Part shown: in pieces, positions 1 to 8,241 of the stretch | How positions within the stretch are numbered: position 1 is the first letter of the stretch | Layout: every line of letters starts with the position of its first letter | DNA from: Pseudoteredinibacter isoporae_A | Lineage (GTDB): Bacteria > Pseudomonadota > Gammaproteobacteria > Pseudomonadales > Cellvibrionaceae | NCBI RefSeq assembly: GCF_040372805.1 | Contig: NZ_BAABWJ010000005.1 | Span: forward strand, 124,001 to 188,000 | DNA: 64,000 bases | Reading direction: 5' to 3' | Position numbers and translations under genes: made by a program | The notes under the pieces: generated by a model | What the model was told of the DNA's origin: nothing | The model's input: only the letters and a program-made list of their open reading frames with translations | Database searches by the model: none

Positions 1-1
1 C

Positions 2-91
2 CTAGCCTCAGAGGTCGGCGCAAGGGCGAGTGCGGTACCGCAGAAAGAGTATCGTTTAAGCGACTTCTTGCGGCAAAAGAAACCAGCGTAA
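2..91 (+). CDS. possible 3' end of an upstream plus-strand gene (partial)
   Basis: From position 2 one plus-strand frame stays open to a TAA at 89-91 and encodes about 29 residues ending in a basic tail (DFLRQKKPA). It runs into the 3' end of the convergent aminotransferase gene, overlapping it by about 36 bases. With no sequence before the window, neither a family nor a start can be seen. The frame may be chance, since the stretch is short. Confidence 0.2.
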   Translation, partial: LASEVGARASAVPQKEYRLSDFLRQKKPA

Positions 92-1729
92 ACCTTCAGC
101 ACCGGCCTGCAATTCCAAATCAAAACGCTGCCAGGAGGGATTCGGCGCCTGCAGTCGTATTTTCGCTTCCGCCAAAGAATGCCGGTAAAGATCCTCTGTC
201 GACATATTATTGGAGGTATCAGACTGCGCGTCACTGTCGGCCACTGAGTTGGATGTCAGCCAATGGTCGATTGCCGAAGATAAATTGGTCGTTTCACCAT
301 AACGCTCGCCTTGGAAACACCAAACACCAGGCTTCTCCTGGAATTGGTAGTAAGGCAGGAATTCAGCGCCGTGTTCCGCCAGCAACTCGATGGCCGACAA
401 AATGTAATCCACCGTGCTGTGATCTAGAAAATAATTCAGGTTAAAACGAATCCACCCCGGGCGCAGCAACATGGAACCACGATTCATCTCGTCTTCGATG
501 GCTCGACTGTCCTCTTTACTGAGCCCCAGGAGGTAATGCCCATAAGGCCCGGCGCAAGAGCAACCACCGCGCGCCTGAATACCAAACAAATCATTCAGCA
601 GCGCCACCACAAAGCTGTAATGCAAATGCTTTTCTTCATGCTTTATGCGAAACGAGATGATGGATAAACGATCGGCATCAGCGTCGCCCATAATGTCGAT
701 ATTAGGGTGTTTTTGCAGGCGTTCGATCGCTTCACGGGTATGTTCACGCTCGAGTGTCTCAATGTACTCAGTGCCGACAGCTTGCTGCAAAGCAAATACC
801 AAACCCGCGCGAATGGATTCCACAATACCTGGGGTCCCCCCCTCTTCCCGGCGCTCGACATCGCTGAGATAGGTGTGCTCGGTCGGTGTGACAAACGACA
901 CGGTCCCCCCACCAGGAACCGCCGGAATCTCATTCTCTAACATGGCTTGGTCCACCATAAGAATGCCGGGTGTGCCGGGCCCGCCGATAAACTTATGAGT
1001 AGAGATAAACACCGCATCCAATTGCAGCGCCTCCATATCAATCCCCACATAAGGCGCGGCGGCGGCATAATCCCAGCAAGACCAGAACCCATACTGTTTC
1101 AACAACGCCGAGATTTTCTCGACGGGTGAACGTAAACCTGTCACGTTAGAAGCCGCTGAAAAGCTGCCGATTTTCAAACCACGGTGTTGATATTGCTGAA
1201 GTTTGTTTTCCAACACGTCCAGATCAATCTGCCCTCGCGCATCCAGAGGAATGCTGACCACTTCGGCGGCAGACTCACGCCAAGGCAGCTCATTGGAATG
1301 GTGCTCATAAGGCCCAATGAAAACCACCGCCTTGTCATCCTGACTTGTTGTTCCCTGTACGGCCTGCCCGTTCCGCTTAAGCTTCAACATCGTAATCAGT
1401 TTATCGATCGCTGCTGTGGCACCACTGCCACAAAATATCAGTCTGTGCTGCTCACCTGCGTTGAGTGCCTGCCGAATGGTTTGGCGAGCCTGCTCACGAA
1501 GCTCGGTGGTGTGTCGGCCAGTATAGGAGGTTTCAGTATGGGTATTGGCGTAGTAAGGCAGAACCTGATCCTGAATAAAGCGCTCGATGAAGCTGAGGCT
1601 TCGTCCTGAGGCTGTGTAGTCCGCGTAAACCAGAGGTTTCTTTCCAAAGGGCGTATCAACGACGCTGTTTTCACCAATAATGTCATCACGTATCTGGGCC
1701 AACTGAGGTGATGTGTGCGACTGCGCCAT
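56..1729 (-). CDS. class V aminotransferase / cysteine-desulfurase-like PLP enzyme
   Basis: A 557-residue fold-type I PLP enzyme of the class V aminotransferase family, which includes cysteine desulfurases and selenocysteine lyases. The probable PLP-binding lysine is in the STHKF motif near residue 246. The C-terminal third carries a Cys-rich loop, GGCSCAG, near residue 390, placed like the active-site cysteine loop of SufS-type desulfurases. It is longer than SufS/IscS (about 400), with roughly 100 extra C-terminal residues of unknown role. The ATG at 1729 was chosen because GGAGG lies 7 bases upstream; an earlier ATG at 1801 has no ribosome-binding site. It diverges from the Lrp-type regulator at 1896, a plausible controller. 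The substrate is not determined: sulfur transfer and amino-acid beta-elimination both fit. It lies far from the isc cluster, so a general Fe-S role is not implied. Confidence 0.8.
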   Translation of the reverse strand: MAQSHTSPQLAQIRDDIIGENSVVDTPFGKKPLVYADYTASGRSLSFIERFIQDQVLPYYANTHTETSYTGRHTTELREQARQTIRQALNAGEQHRLIFCGSGATAAIDKLITMLKLKRNGQAVQGTTSQDDKAVVFIGPYEHHSNELPWRESAAEVVSIPLDARGQIDLDVLENKLQQYQHRGLKIGSFSAASNVTGLRSPVEKISALLKQYGFWSCWDYAAAAPYVGIDMEALQLDAVFISTHKFIGGPGTPGILMVDQAMLENEIPAVPGGGTVSFVTPTEHTYLSDVERREEGGTPGIVESIRAGLVFALQQAVGTEYIETLEREHTREAIERLQKHPNIDIMGDADADRLSIISFRIKHEEKHLHYSFVVALLNDLFGIQARGGCSCAGPYGHYLLGLSKEDSRAIEDEMNRGSMLLRPGWIRFNLNYFLDHSTVDYILSAIELLAEHGAEFLPYYQFQEKPGVWCFQGERYGETTNLSSAIDHWLTSNSVADSDAQSDTSNNMSTEDLYRHSLAEAKIRLQAPNPSWQRFDLELQAGAEGLRWFLLPQEVA

Positions 1730-1822
1730 GATATGCCTCCAATCAATCTGTCTTTCAAGGGTTAAGAGAGACGATATTGTAAAGCGGGCCCCAGGGAACA
1801 TTGTTACGTTATTTGGATTAAT

Positions 1823-1851
1823 TTGCTCAAAATGAGAACAAAGTTTACAGT
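1823..1851 (+). promoter_or_regulatory. candidate promoter for the Lrp/AsnC-type regulator
   Basis: TTGCTC at 1823-1828 and TACAGT at 1846-1851 are separated by 17 bases, about 45 bases before the GTG start at 1896. The same stretch holds an imperfect inverted repeat (TTTGCTC...GAGAACAAA, about 1822-1842) in AT-rich DNA, the kind of site an Lrp-family protein could use for autoregulation and for the divergent gene. Both hexamers are imperfect. Confidence 0.3.
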
Positions 1852-1895
1852 ATTAAACATTATCAGGAACACTTTCCCACTCAATAGGAATCAAC

Positions 1896-2345
1896 GTGGA
1901 CAATATCGACAAACAGCTTCTCGACGCCCTTCAAAGAGACGCCTCTCGCTCCATTGGTACAATTGCCGATGAGGTCGGCGTATCAAAAACCGCGGCCTGG
2001 CGCCGAATCAAGAAATTGATTGCAGACGGTGTGATTAAAAGCCAGGTTGCCCTGTTAGATGCCGAAAAGCTTGGCCTACCCCTTACGGCCTACATTGCCC
2101 TGCGCACCAGCCAACACAATGTCGAATGGTTCAACCGCTTCAAAGAGGTCCTCAACACCATTCCTGAAGTGCTTGAGGCTTACCGCATGAGCGGTGACTT
2201 GGATTACTTGGTTAAAGCTCAGGTCAGCGATATGGCCGGCTACGACCGCCTTTATAAACAACTGATTAAAGCTGAGTTGAACGATGTCAGTTGCAGCTTT
2301 GTCATGGAAACCTTGAAGCACACCACGCGCTTACCAATTCCCTGA
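1896..2345 (+). CDS. Lrp/AsnC family transcriptional regulator
   Basis: A 149-residue protein of normal Lrp/AsnC size. Residues about 1-60 form the AsnC-type helix-turn-helix (DNIDKQLLDALQRD..., with SIGTIADEVGVSKTAAWRRIKKL as the HTH). Residues about 65-145 form the RAM ligand-binding/oligomerisation domain, with the usual pattern of a beta-strand, a helix and a GDLDYLVKAQV strand. It starts at GTG 1896 with AGGAA about 5 bases upstream; no upstream ATG is in frame. Lrp-type proteins often regulate a divergent amino-acid metabolism gene, so the class V aminotransferase at 56-1729 is the likely target. The effector, probably an amino acid, is not evident. Confidence 0.9.
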   Translation: MDNIDKQLLDALQRDASRSIGTIADEVGVSKTAAWRRIKKLIADGVIKSQVALLDAEKLGLPLTAYIALRTSQHNVEWFNRFKEVLNTIPEVLEAYRMSGDLDYLVKAQVSDMAGYDRLYKQLIKAELNDVSCSFVMETLKHTTRLPIP

Positions 2346-2500
2346 GCAGACAAGCTATTTTCGCGATGAAGTGTTCGCACAGGCGGGTCTTTTCCATACG
2401 GGAAGACAAAGAACGAATCCCCTAAGATCTTTCGCGTTATTTGCCTCACGTTATCGCATTGAAGACACTACTTTCCGTAAAGTACTACCAAAGCTGATGA

Positions 2501-3376
2501 TTAACCACGACGGGGACTGATTGTCGCTAAAAGAAGCCTTTTAAGCAGGCTCGCACCGCATCTTCTAACTCGCCCAAACAAAGAGAGTTCATGCTTTCTA
2601 GCAAGAATTTTTAATGCCTCATGCAACTCCCCAACACGAAGCTCAGCCTTGTAGTCTTTGTGTAACTCTACAACCTCTGCATATGAATCTAGCAAATCCC
2701 GTTGACGCAGCAATGCAGCTCTGAGCCCTTTCGGAACCCTGTATTTAGATGTTACTTCTGGTACAAATAAAAAGTCATCATGCAAACTGTAGCGAACCCA
2801 AAGATTCCAATCTTCCAGCTGATCAAGTGATGTATCAAACCCGCCCCATTTTTCATATAGCACCCGATGAAATAAGACACTTTGTATAGGAAGGTAGTTC
2901 TCCACCCATAAAAGCGGGCGCGAGAAAGCTTGTTTGTATACCTGCCGCACCCCACCTTCTTCGTACAACAAAGGAGAGACACTTTTAAACTCAGTCGGAA
3001 CTTCGAATGCAAGGCCGTAGACCACTTTCATTCGAGATTCAGATACATTCCCTATAAGTACTTCAACATGATTAGGGAGTAACAAGTCATCATCATCAAG
3101 AAAACCAATCCACTCGCCTTTGGCCACACTAAGACCAAGATTTCCTGCTTCCGAGCGCCCGCTTTGTTTTCCTGTTGAAAAAAATCTTATTCTGTCTTCA
3201 TTCGGGTAACGGCTCTCCAACACCTTCCTGGCATCAACACTACCATCTTCAACAACAATGATTTCCAGGTGTTTATAAGACTGCGATAGAACACTATCAA
3301 CAGCTTCCAACAGCAACAATGGGCGACCATGCGTTCGAATGATTATACTAACGAGGGCTGGAGTAAATTTTGTCAT
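2501..3376 (-). CDS. family 2 glycosyltransferase
   Basis: A GT-A type family 2 glycosyltransferase of about 291 residues. The N-terminus has the VSIIIRTHGRP strand-loop that binds the nucleotide sugar, then VVEDGS. The metal-binding motif is FLDDDD near residue 90-95, and ED in the QLEDWNLW segment is the likely catalytic-base region. There is no membrane segment, so it is probably cytosolic and acts on a surface-polysaccharide or lipid-linked acceptor. ATG 3376 avoids overlap with miaE; a GTG at 3403 is the alternative, and neither has a clear ribosome-binding site. It is an orphan, with no other polysaccharide gene nearby. It looks AT-richer than its neighbours (26 of 60 G+C by hand count at 2641-2700), suggesting separate acquisition. 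Donor and acceptor are unknown. Confidence 0.85.
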   Translation of the reverse strand: MTKFTPALVSIIIRTHGRPLLLLEAVDSVLSQSYKHLEIIVVEDGSVDARKVLESRYPNEDRIRFFSTGKQSGRSEAGNLGLSVAKGEWIGFLDDDDLLLPNHVEVLIGNVSESRMKVVYGLAFEVPTEFKSVSPLLYEEGGVRQVYKQAFSRPLLWVENYLPIQSVLFHRVLYEKWGGFDTSLDQLEDWNLWVRYSLHDDFLFVPEVTSKYRVPKGLRAALLRQRDLLDSYAEVVELHKDYKAELRVGELHEALKILARKHELSLFGRVRRCGASLLKRLLLATISPRRG

Positions 3377-3386
3377 ATCACAATAC

Positions 3387-3992
3387 TTATCGTACTGGCC
3401 CACTGTGAAAGCGAAACTCGGAATCTTTGCTTTGCACCAACTCTTTGTCCAACTCTAGAAACAACGCTACACGATCATCAATGGATTCCCCCGCCGCCGC
3501 CTTTTTGGCCAAACCAAGATAATCCTGATAATGCCTGGCTTCTGACTTCAGCAATGACAGATAAAATTTCTTCAATTCCTCATCAAGTTTGGGTGCCAGT
3601 TTATTAAAGCGTTCACAGGAACGTGCTTCGATAATGGCGCCAACAATCAAGGTATCAATTAAACGCTCAGGCTCATGGGTACGGATAGGTTTTCTCAATT
3701 CGGCAGCATAGCGCGAAGCCTGTATTTGAGGGTATTCAATGCCCCGCGCCTCCATGATTGCAATCACCTGTTCAAAGTGACGCAACTCTTCGCGTGCCAG
3801 GCGAGACATTTTATTGAGCAGCTCAAAATCGGAAACATAGCGGTACATAAGGTTCATTGCTGTACCCGCTGCTTTTTTCTCGCAATTGGCGTGATCGATC
3901 AGCATCAGATCCTGGTGCTCCAGCGCCTGATCAATCCAGGCATCCGGGGTCTCACACAGTAAAAAATTATGAATTTCCGTAAGGTCAGTCAT
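3387..3992 (-). CDS. miaE: tRNA-(ms2io6A)-hydroxylase MiaE
   Basis: A non-heme di-iron monooxygenase that hydroxylates the isopentenyl side chain of ms2i6A37 in tRNAs reading U-starting codons. The 201-residue length is normal. Ferritin-like iron-ligand motifs are visible: REELRHFEQV (ExxH) and, later, a glutamate helix with SEARHYQDY (ExxH). The N-terminus, TEIHNFLLCETPDAWI, is typical of MiaE. ATG 3992 fits the family N-terminus and has AAGGAAG about 12 bases upstream; the open frame upstream to 4118 does not look like MiaE. It lies downstream of the DUF1289 gene on the same strand (74-base gap), so the two may be co-transcribed. Confidence 0.92.
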   Translation of the reverse strand: MTDLTEIHNFLLCETPDAWIDQALEHQDLMLIDHANCEKKAAGTAMNLMYRYVSDFELLNKMSRLAREELRHFEQVIAIMEARGIEYPQIQASRYAAELRKPIRTHEPERLIDTLIVGAIIEARSCERFNKLAPKLDEELKKFYLSLLKSEARHYQDYLGLAKKAAAGESIDDRVALFLELDKELVQSKDSEFRFHSGPVR

Positions 3993-4066
3993 GTCGTTGT
4001 ACAGCTTCCTTAATTCGCATTGCGCTGTTGTTGTGAACAAATGTTGTGAGCAAATCGCTAATGCGA

Positions 4067-4522
4067 TCAACCTTCCTGTACCTTTCCCGGTGCGATATAA
4101 CGGTCGTAATAGGCACAAGACAGTGCGTAATAATCCTGATCGATAGCCTCTTTAATCTCAACCAATGCCTGCTCTCGCCACACCCCTTGCAACTCCAGGC
4201 CAAATTCTTCCGGCAAGACCTGAGAGGCGCCGGCTTTCAACAGGGAAAATACCCAGCAATGGGGGTCTTGCTGCTCATCAAAACGGATGTTCTGGTGGTG
4301 CATTTGGGTTTTCAGGCATTCCGAATCGATCACCGCAATTTTATTGGCCACTACCTGCTGCAAAAAACCTTCCAAACGCTGGGCGATGGTTCGACGTTGT
4401 TCTTCGCTGTAGGCATTCCAATCGATCACTTCGTGGCTAAAACGTTTGCAGCCCCGGCACACATTGTCTCCCAGACTCGCGGAGCACACGCCAACACATG
4501 GGGTACGAACTCGTTTTAACAT
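4067..4522 (-). CDS. DUF1289 family cysteine-rich protein
   Basis: A 151-residue protein whose N-terminal 55 residues match the DUF1289 pattern: RTPCVGVCS, then DNVCRGCKR, then WNAYSEEQR. The four cysteines look suited to binding zinc or an Fe-S cluster, and small proteins of this family are often annotated as Fe-S proteins. The following roughly 95 residues, lacking in minimal DUF1289 proteins, are acidic and helical with no motif I recognise. ATG 4522 is preferred over an in-frame TTG at 4528 because AGGAA lies about 10 bases before the ATG and only 4 before the TTG. The biochemical function is unknown. It is upstream of miaE on the same strand. Confidence 0.75.
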   Translation of the reverse strand: MLKRVRTPCVGVCSASLGDNVCRGCKRFSHEVIDWNAYSEEQRRTIAQRLEGFLQQVVANKIAVIDSECLKTQMHHQNIRFDEQQDPHCWVFSLLKAGASQVLPEEFGLELQGVWREQALVEIKEAIDQDYYALSCAYYDRYIAPGKVQEG

Positions 4523-4763
4523 TCTCAATCGATTCCTGCTGACTGGGTAAAAGCGCGCACCTTAACGGAGCAGCTATCAAAAATAAAGCATCAAGTGATC
4601 ATCTCAGAACGAGGATTCAAGACACAGGGGATTGTACCGCTTTTTTGCTCAAGGTCATGGCGAATCCTGTAATCAATGCACTATGATGTGGGCATTTCGC
4701 TGCCAAGCAAACAAAACCAGCAGCCTATACCATAACCACAGCATTGAGACAGAGAGACCTAGT

Positions 4764-4985
4764 ATGAGTGGAGAATACCAAGCGGCTGAAACATTGATCA
4801 GCAATGCCCTGAGCGAAGCCGATGCCAGTGATCATTCCTCAGCAGACGCCCTGAGCCAGGCAATTTTGGGAGTATTGCTACAAAAAATGGCCCAAAGTCG
4901 AGGAATTAATGACTTAAAAAGCTTTATCGACTTCCAACTGGAACACCTTGATACCGAAGAAATTGTGGTTACCCGAGGCTGCTGA
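4764..4985 (+). CDS. small conserved-looking acidic protein (73 residues)
   Basis: A 73-residue acidic protein beginning SGEYQAAETLISNAL and ending LEHLDTEEIVVTRGC. It appears all-helical, with no signal peptide or membrane segment and a single C-terminal cysteine. ATG 4764 follows a purine-rich GAGAGA at a sensible distance; the frame is open further upstream but lacks protein-like composition. I do not recognise a named family. The regular amphipathic pattern argues that it is a real gene. It lies about 400 bases upstream of acnB on the same strand. Confidence 0.6.
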   Translation: MSGEYQAAETLISNALSEADASDHSSADALSQAILGVLLQKMAQSRGINDLKSFIDFQLEHLDTEEIVVTRGC

Positions 4986-5386
4986 GGAGCTTTTTGGACA
5001 CAAATCAACCAAACAACGATTCAGGCGCCAGCATTACCCGAACGCGAAGCGGTTCCACAAGCAGACACCCTTCTGGCAACAGCGACAAAGAATTTTCACT
5101 TTTATTTTCAATAGCTTAGCCCGCCATTATCGAGCCGATGAATAGCGGGCATAAGCGAGTTTTATCCCAGCCTTTCTTAACAGCAAAGCCGCTTTGCGCT
5201 AAAATATGCGCCCCAAAATGCCGCGTCATGTGATTTTGGTAGTTTTTTTACAGGCGACTACCCTGTTATCGTCCAAACTAAAAACCAAACACGAAACCGG
5301 CATTTGTCTGCCCCAGGGTCTAGAATCTGTGGGCGAGCTGAAGGTCTGAGCATCGACCTTCCAAACTAAAATAGAGGATGACAACC
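4986..5386. other. intergenic region upstream of acnB
   Basis: No convincing gene lies in these 400 bases. A short plus-strand frame at 4948-5145 overlaps the preceding gene and has poor composition. Visible structures are a small inverted repeat GCAAAG/CTTTGC near 5184-5198, AT-rich stretches (AAAATAT near 5203) that could hold a -10 element, and the hairpin at 5340-5361 listed separately. I could not assign a promoter with confidence. Confidence 0.4.
5340..5361 (+). other. 5'-leader hairpin of acnB
   Basis: GAAGGTC at 5340-5346 pairs perfectly with GACCTTC at 5355-5361 around an 8-base loop. The hairpin ends 12 bases before the acnB ribosome-binding site (AGAGGA, 5373-5378). It has no U-tract, so it is not a terminator. 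It may affect translation or mRNA stability; AcnB apo-protein is known in E. coli to bind mRNA, so a structured leader is of interest. Confidence 0.45.
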
Positions 5387-8011
5387 GTGCTTGAAGCTTA
5401 TCGTAAACACGTGGAAGAACGCGCCGCCGAAGGTGTGCCACCAAAGCCTTTAAACCCTGAGCAAGTGGCTGGCTTGGTTGAGCTGCTAAAAAACCCACCT
5501 GCAGGTGAAGAAAAAACCCTGGTAGACCTGATCACTAACCGTGTACCACCAGGCGTTGACGAAGCAGCTTACGTGAAAGCGGGTTTCTTGTCTGCGGTCG
5601 CCAAAGGCGAAGCCTCAAGCCCACTGGTCAGTGCCGAGAAAGCCGTTGAGCTGCTGGGCATGATGCTGGGCGGTTATAACATCGCCACTCTGGTTGAGTT
5701 GCTGGATGATACCAAACTGGCTGCCCTGGCAGGCGAACAGCTGAAAGGCACACTTCTGATGTTTGATGCTTTCCACGACGTGGAAGAGAAAGCCAAAGCC
5801 GGCAATGAAGTCGCCAAAAATGTGATTCAGTCCTGGGCTGACGCTGAGTGGTTTACCGGCAAAGACAAGGTTGCCGAAAGCATCAAAATGGCAGTATTCA
5901 AGGTTACTGGTGAAACCAATACCGATGACCTATCCCCTGCTCCCGATGCCTGGAGTCGCCCAGACATCCCAGTTCACGCCCGCGCCATGTACAAAATGAC
6001 TCGTGACGGCCTGGAGCCTGAAGAGCACGGCGTTACCGGCCCAATGGCTCAGGTGGACGCGATTAAGGCCAAAGGCCTGCCAGTTGCCTTCGTTGGCGAC
6101 GTTGTTGGTACCGGTTCGTCCCGTAAATCAGCAACCAACTCCGTACTGTGGTTCTTCGGTGATGACTTGCCTGGCGTTCCCAATAAGCGCGGTGGCGGTG
6201 TTTGTATCGGTGGTAAAGTCGCTCCGATCTTCTTCAACACCATGGAAGATGCCGGCGCACTGGTATTCGAAGCCCCTGTTGAAAAACTGGCCATGGGCGA
6301 TGTTATTGAAATTCGCCCGTACGAAGGCAAGATCCTGTCCGAGTCTGGCGAAGTGCTGTCTGAGTTTGAATTCAAGTCCGACGTTATTCTGGATGAAGTT
6401 CAAGCTGGCGGTCGTATCCCACTGATCATCGGTCGCGGCCTCACCGCCAAGGCTCGCGAATCTCTGGGCCTGCCTGTATCCGATTTATTCCGCCAACCTG
6501 ACACCCCAGCAGAAAGCGACAAAGGTTTCTCACTGGGTCAGAAAATGGTTGGTCGCGCCTGCGGTCTGCCTGAAGGTCAAGGCGTGCGCCCTGGTACCTA
6601 CTGCGAGCCTAAGATGACTACCGTTGGCTCCCAGGACACCACTGGTCCAATGACTCGTGATGAGCTGAAAGACCTGGCCTGCCTGGGCTTCTCTGCCGAC
6701 TTGACCATGCAGTCTTTCTGTCACACCGCGGCTTACCCAAAGCCTGTTGATATCAGCACCCAGCACACCCTGCCAGACTTCATCATGACTCGTGGTGGCG
6801 TCTCCCTGCGCCCGGGCGATGGTGTTATCCACTCTTGGTTAAACCGTATGCTGCTGCCGGACACCGTGGGTACGGGTGGCGATTCTCACACTCGTTTCCC
6901 AATGGGCATCTCCTTCCCTGCAGGTTCTGGCCTGGTAGCCTTCGCGGCCGCCACCGGTGTTATGCCTCTGGATATGCCTGAATCAGTATTGGTTCGCTTC
7001 AAAGGCGAAATGCAGCCAGGCATCACTTTGCGTGATCTGGTACACGCTATTCCTTACTACGCGATTCAGGAAGGCCTGCTGACCGTTGAGAAGAAAGGTA
7101 AGAAGAACATCTTCTCTGGCCGCATTCTTGAAATTGAAGGCCTGAAGGACCTGACCGTTGAACAGGCGTTCGAACTGTCTGATGCCTCTGCTGAGCGCTC
7201 CGCTGCTGGCTGTACCATTGAGCTGGAAGAAGACGCCGTTAAAGAATACCTGACCTCTAACATCACCCTTCTGCGCTCAATGGTTGCCGACGGTTACGGT
7301 GACCCACGCACTCTCGAGCGCCGCGCTCAGAAGATGGAAGAGTGGCTGGAAAACCCAAGCCTGATGAAAGGCGATGCCGATGCGGAATACGCCGCGGTGA
7401 TCGAAATTGATCTGGCCGATGTTAAAGAGCCTATCGTTTGTTGCCCGAACGACCCAGACGACGCCAAGCTGCTGTCTGATGTAGCAGGCGACGAGGTCAA
7501 CGAAGTGTTCATTGGTTCTTGTATGACCAACATTGGCCACTTTCGTGCGGCCGGTAAGTTGCTTGAGCAACACAATGGTGGCATCTCTACGCGCATGTGG
7601 CTGGCACCACCAACCAAGATGGACGAGCATCAGTTGATGGAAGAAGGCTACTACAATGTCTTCGGACGTGCTGGCGCCCGTATGGAAATGCCAGGCTGTT
7701 CATTGTGTATGGGTAACCAGGCACGCGTTGCACCAAATAGCACCGTATTGTCTACCTCAACGCGTAACTTCCCTAACCGTTTGGGCGATGGCGCGAATGT
7801 TTACCTGACATCAGCCGAACTGGCTTCAGTGGGCGCCATTTTGGGCAAATTGCCCACTCCTGCTGAGTACATGGAGTACGCGAAAAATATCGATGCAATG
7901 GCTGACGACATTTATCGTTATCTGAATTTCGATCAGATCGCTGAATTCCAAGCGAAGCACGACGAAGGCAAAAAGATTGCTGCGGTAGAAATTCAGGAAG
8001 TTTCCTTGTAA
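5387..8011 (+). CDS. acnB: aconitate hydratase B (bifunctional with 2-methylisocitrate dehydratase)
   Basis: The main TCA-cycle aconitase of gammaproteobacteria, converting citrate to isocitrate; AcnB enzymes can also act on 2-methylisocitrate. It has 874 residues (family about 865). The N-terminal HEAT-like domain (LEAYRKHVEERAAEG) is followed by the swivel domain and the catalytic domains. The [4Fe-4S] ligands are Cys712 (GSCMTNIGH) and Cys771/Cys774 (GCSLCMG), offset by two from E. coli 710/769/772. The start is taken as GTG 5387: AGAGGA sits 8 bases upstream, and the product then begins MLEAYRKH like the E. coli protein. The ATG at 5378 overlaps the ribosome-binding site and would add MTT. 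It is monocistronic, followed by a strong terminator at 8030-8062. Confidence 0.97.
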   Translation: MLEAYRKHVEERAAEGVPPKPLNPEQVAGLVELLKNPPAGEEKTLVDLITNRVPPGVDEAAYVKAGFLSAVAKGEASSPLVSAEKAVELLGMMLGGYNIATLVELLDDTKLAALAGEQLKGTLLMFDAFHDVEEKAKAGNEVAKNVIQSWADAEWFTGKDKVAESIKMAVFKVTGETNTDDLSPAPDAWSRPDIPVHARAMYKMTRDGLEPEEHGVTGPMAQVDAIKAKGLPVAFVGDVVGTGSSRKSATNSVLWFFGDDLPGVPNKRGGGVCIGGKVAPIFFNTMEDAGALVFEAPVEKLAMGDVIEIRPYEGKILSESGEVLSEFEFKSDVILDEVQAGGRIPLIIGRGLTAKARESLGLPVSDLFRQPDTPAESDKGFSLGQKMVGRACGLPEGQGVRPGTYCEPKMTTVGSQDTTGPMTRDELKDLACLGFSADLTMQSFCHTAAYPKPVDISTQHTLPDFIMTRGGVSLRPGDGVIHSWLNRMLLPDTVGTGGDSHTRFPMGISFPAGSGLVAFAAATGVMPLDMPESVLVRFKGEMQPGITLRDLVHAIPYYAIQEGLLTVEKKGKKNIFSGRILEIEGLKDLTVEQAFELSDASAERSAAGCTIELEEDAVKEYLTSNITLLRSMVADGYGDPRTLERRAQKMEEWLENPSLMKGDADAEYAAVIEIDLADVKEPIVCCPNDPDDAKLLSDVAGDEVNEVFIGSCMTNIGHFRAAGKLLEQHNGGISTRMWLAPPTKMDEHQLMEEGYYNVFGRAGARMEMPGCSLCMGNQARVAPNSTVLSTSTRNFPNRLGDGANVYLTSAELASVGAILGKLPTPAEYMEYAKNIDAMADDIYRYLNFDQIAEFQAKHDEGKKIAAVEIQEVSL

Positions 8012-8029
8012 TCGACACCTAGCAACCCT

Positions 8030-8062
8030 ACAAAAAACCCCGCTCATGCGGGGTTTTTTGTG
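8030..8062 (+). terminator. acnB intrinsic terminator
   Basis: A long inverted repeat with GC core CCCCGC/GCGGGG and 4-base loop TCAT, flanked by A- and T-tracts that extend the pairing. It lies 19 bases after the acnB stop codon. The A/T symmetry would let it work on either strand. Confidence 0.9.
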
Positions 8063-8181
8063 TCACTTTCACTCTCTTCCTCGAACCTGGATTTCAACAG
8101 TAGTTTTCCGCACGCCATTGCTACCTTTCCCAGCGCCGTTCGAGACGCTGCTCAGTCCACTTTCTCAAAATCATTTAAGTA

Positions 8182-8211
8182 TTGTGTATAAACTTATTAA
8201 GCACCTATAAT
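8182..8211 (+). promoter_or_regulatory. sigma70-type promoter for the c-di-GMP gene
   Basis: TTGTGT at 8182-8187 and a perfect TATAAT at 8206-8211 are 18 bases apart, 30 bases before the ATG at 8242. Transcription would begin near 8218, giving a leader of about 24 bases. Confidence 0.55.
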
Positions 8212-8241
8212 GAAAAATGCCTAATACTTTCGCAGTAGTTT

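Noticed and set aside
4948..5145. Plus-strand open frame of 65 codons after the small acidic gene
   Set aside because: It overlaps the preceding gene, lacks a ribosome-binding site and has aromatic/basic composition typical of a chance frame.
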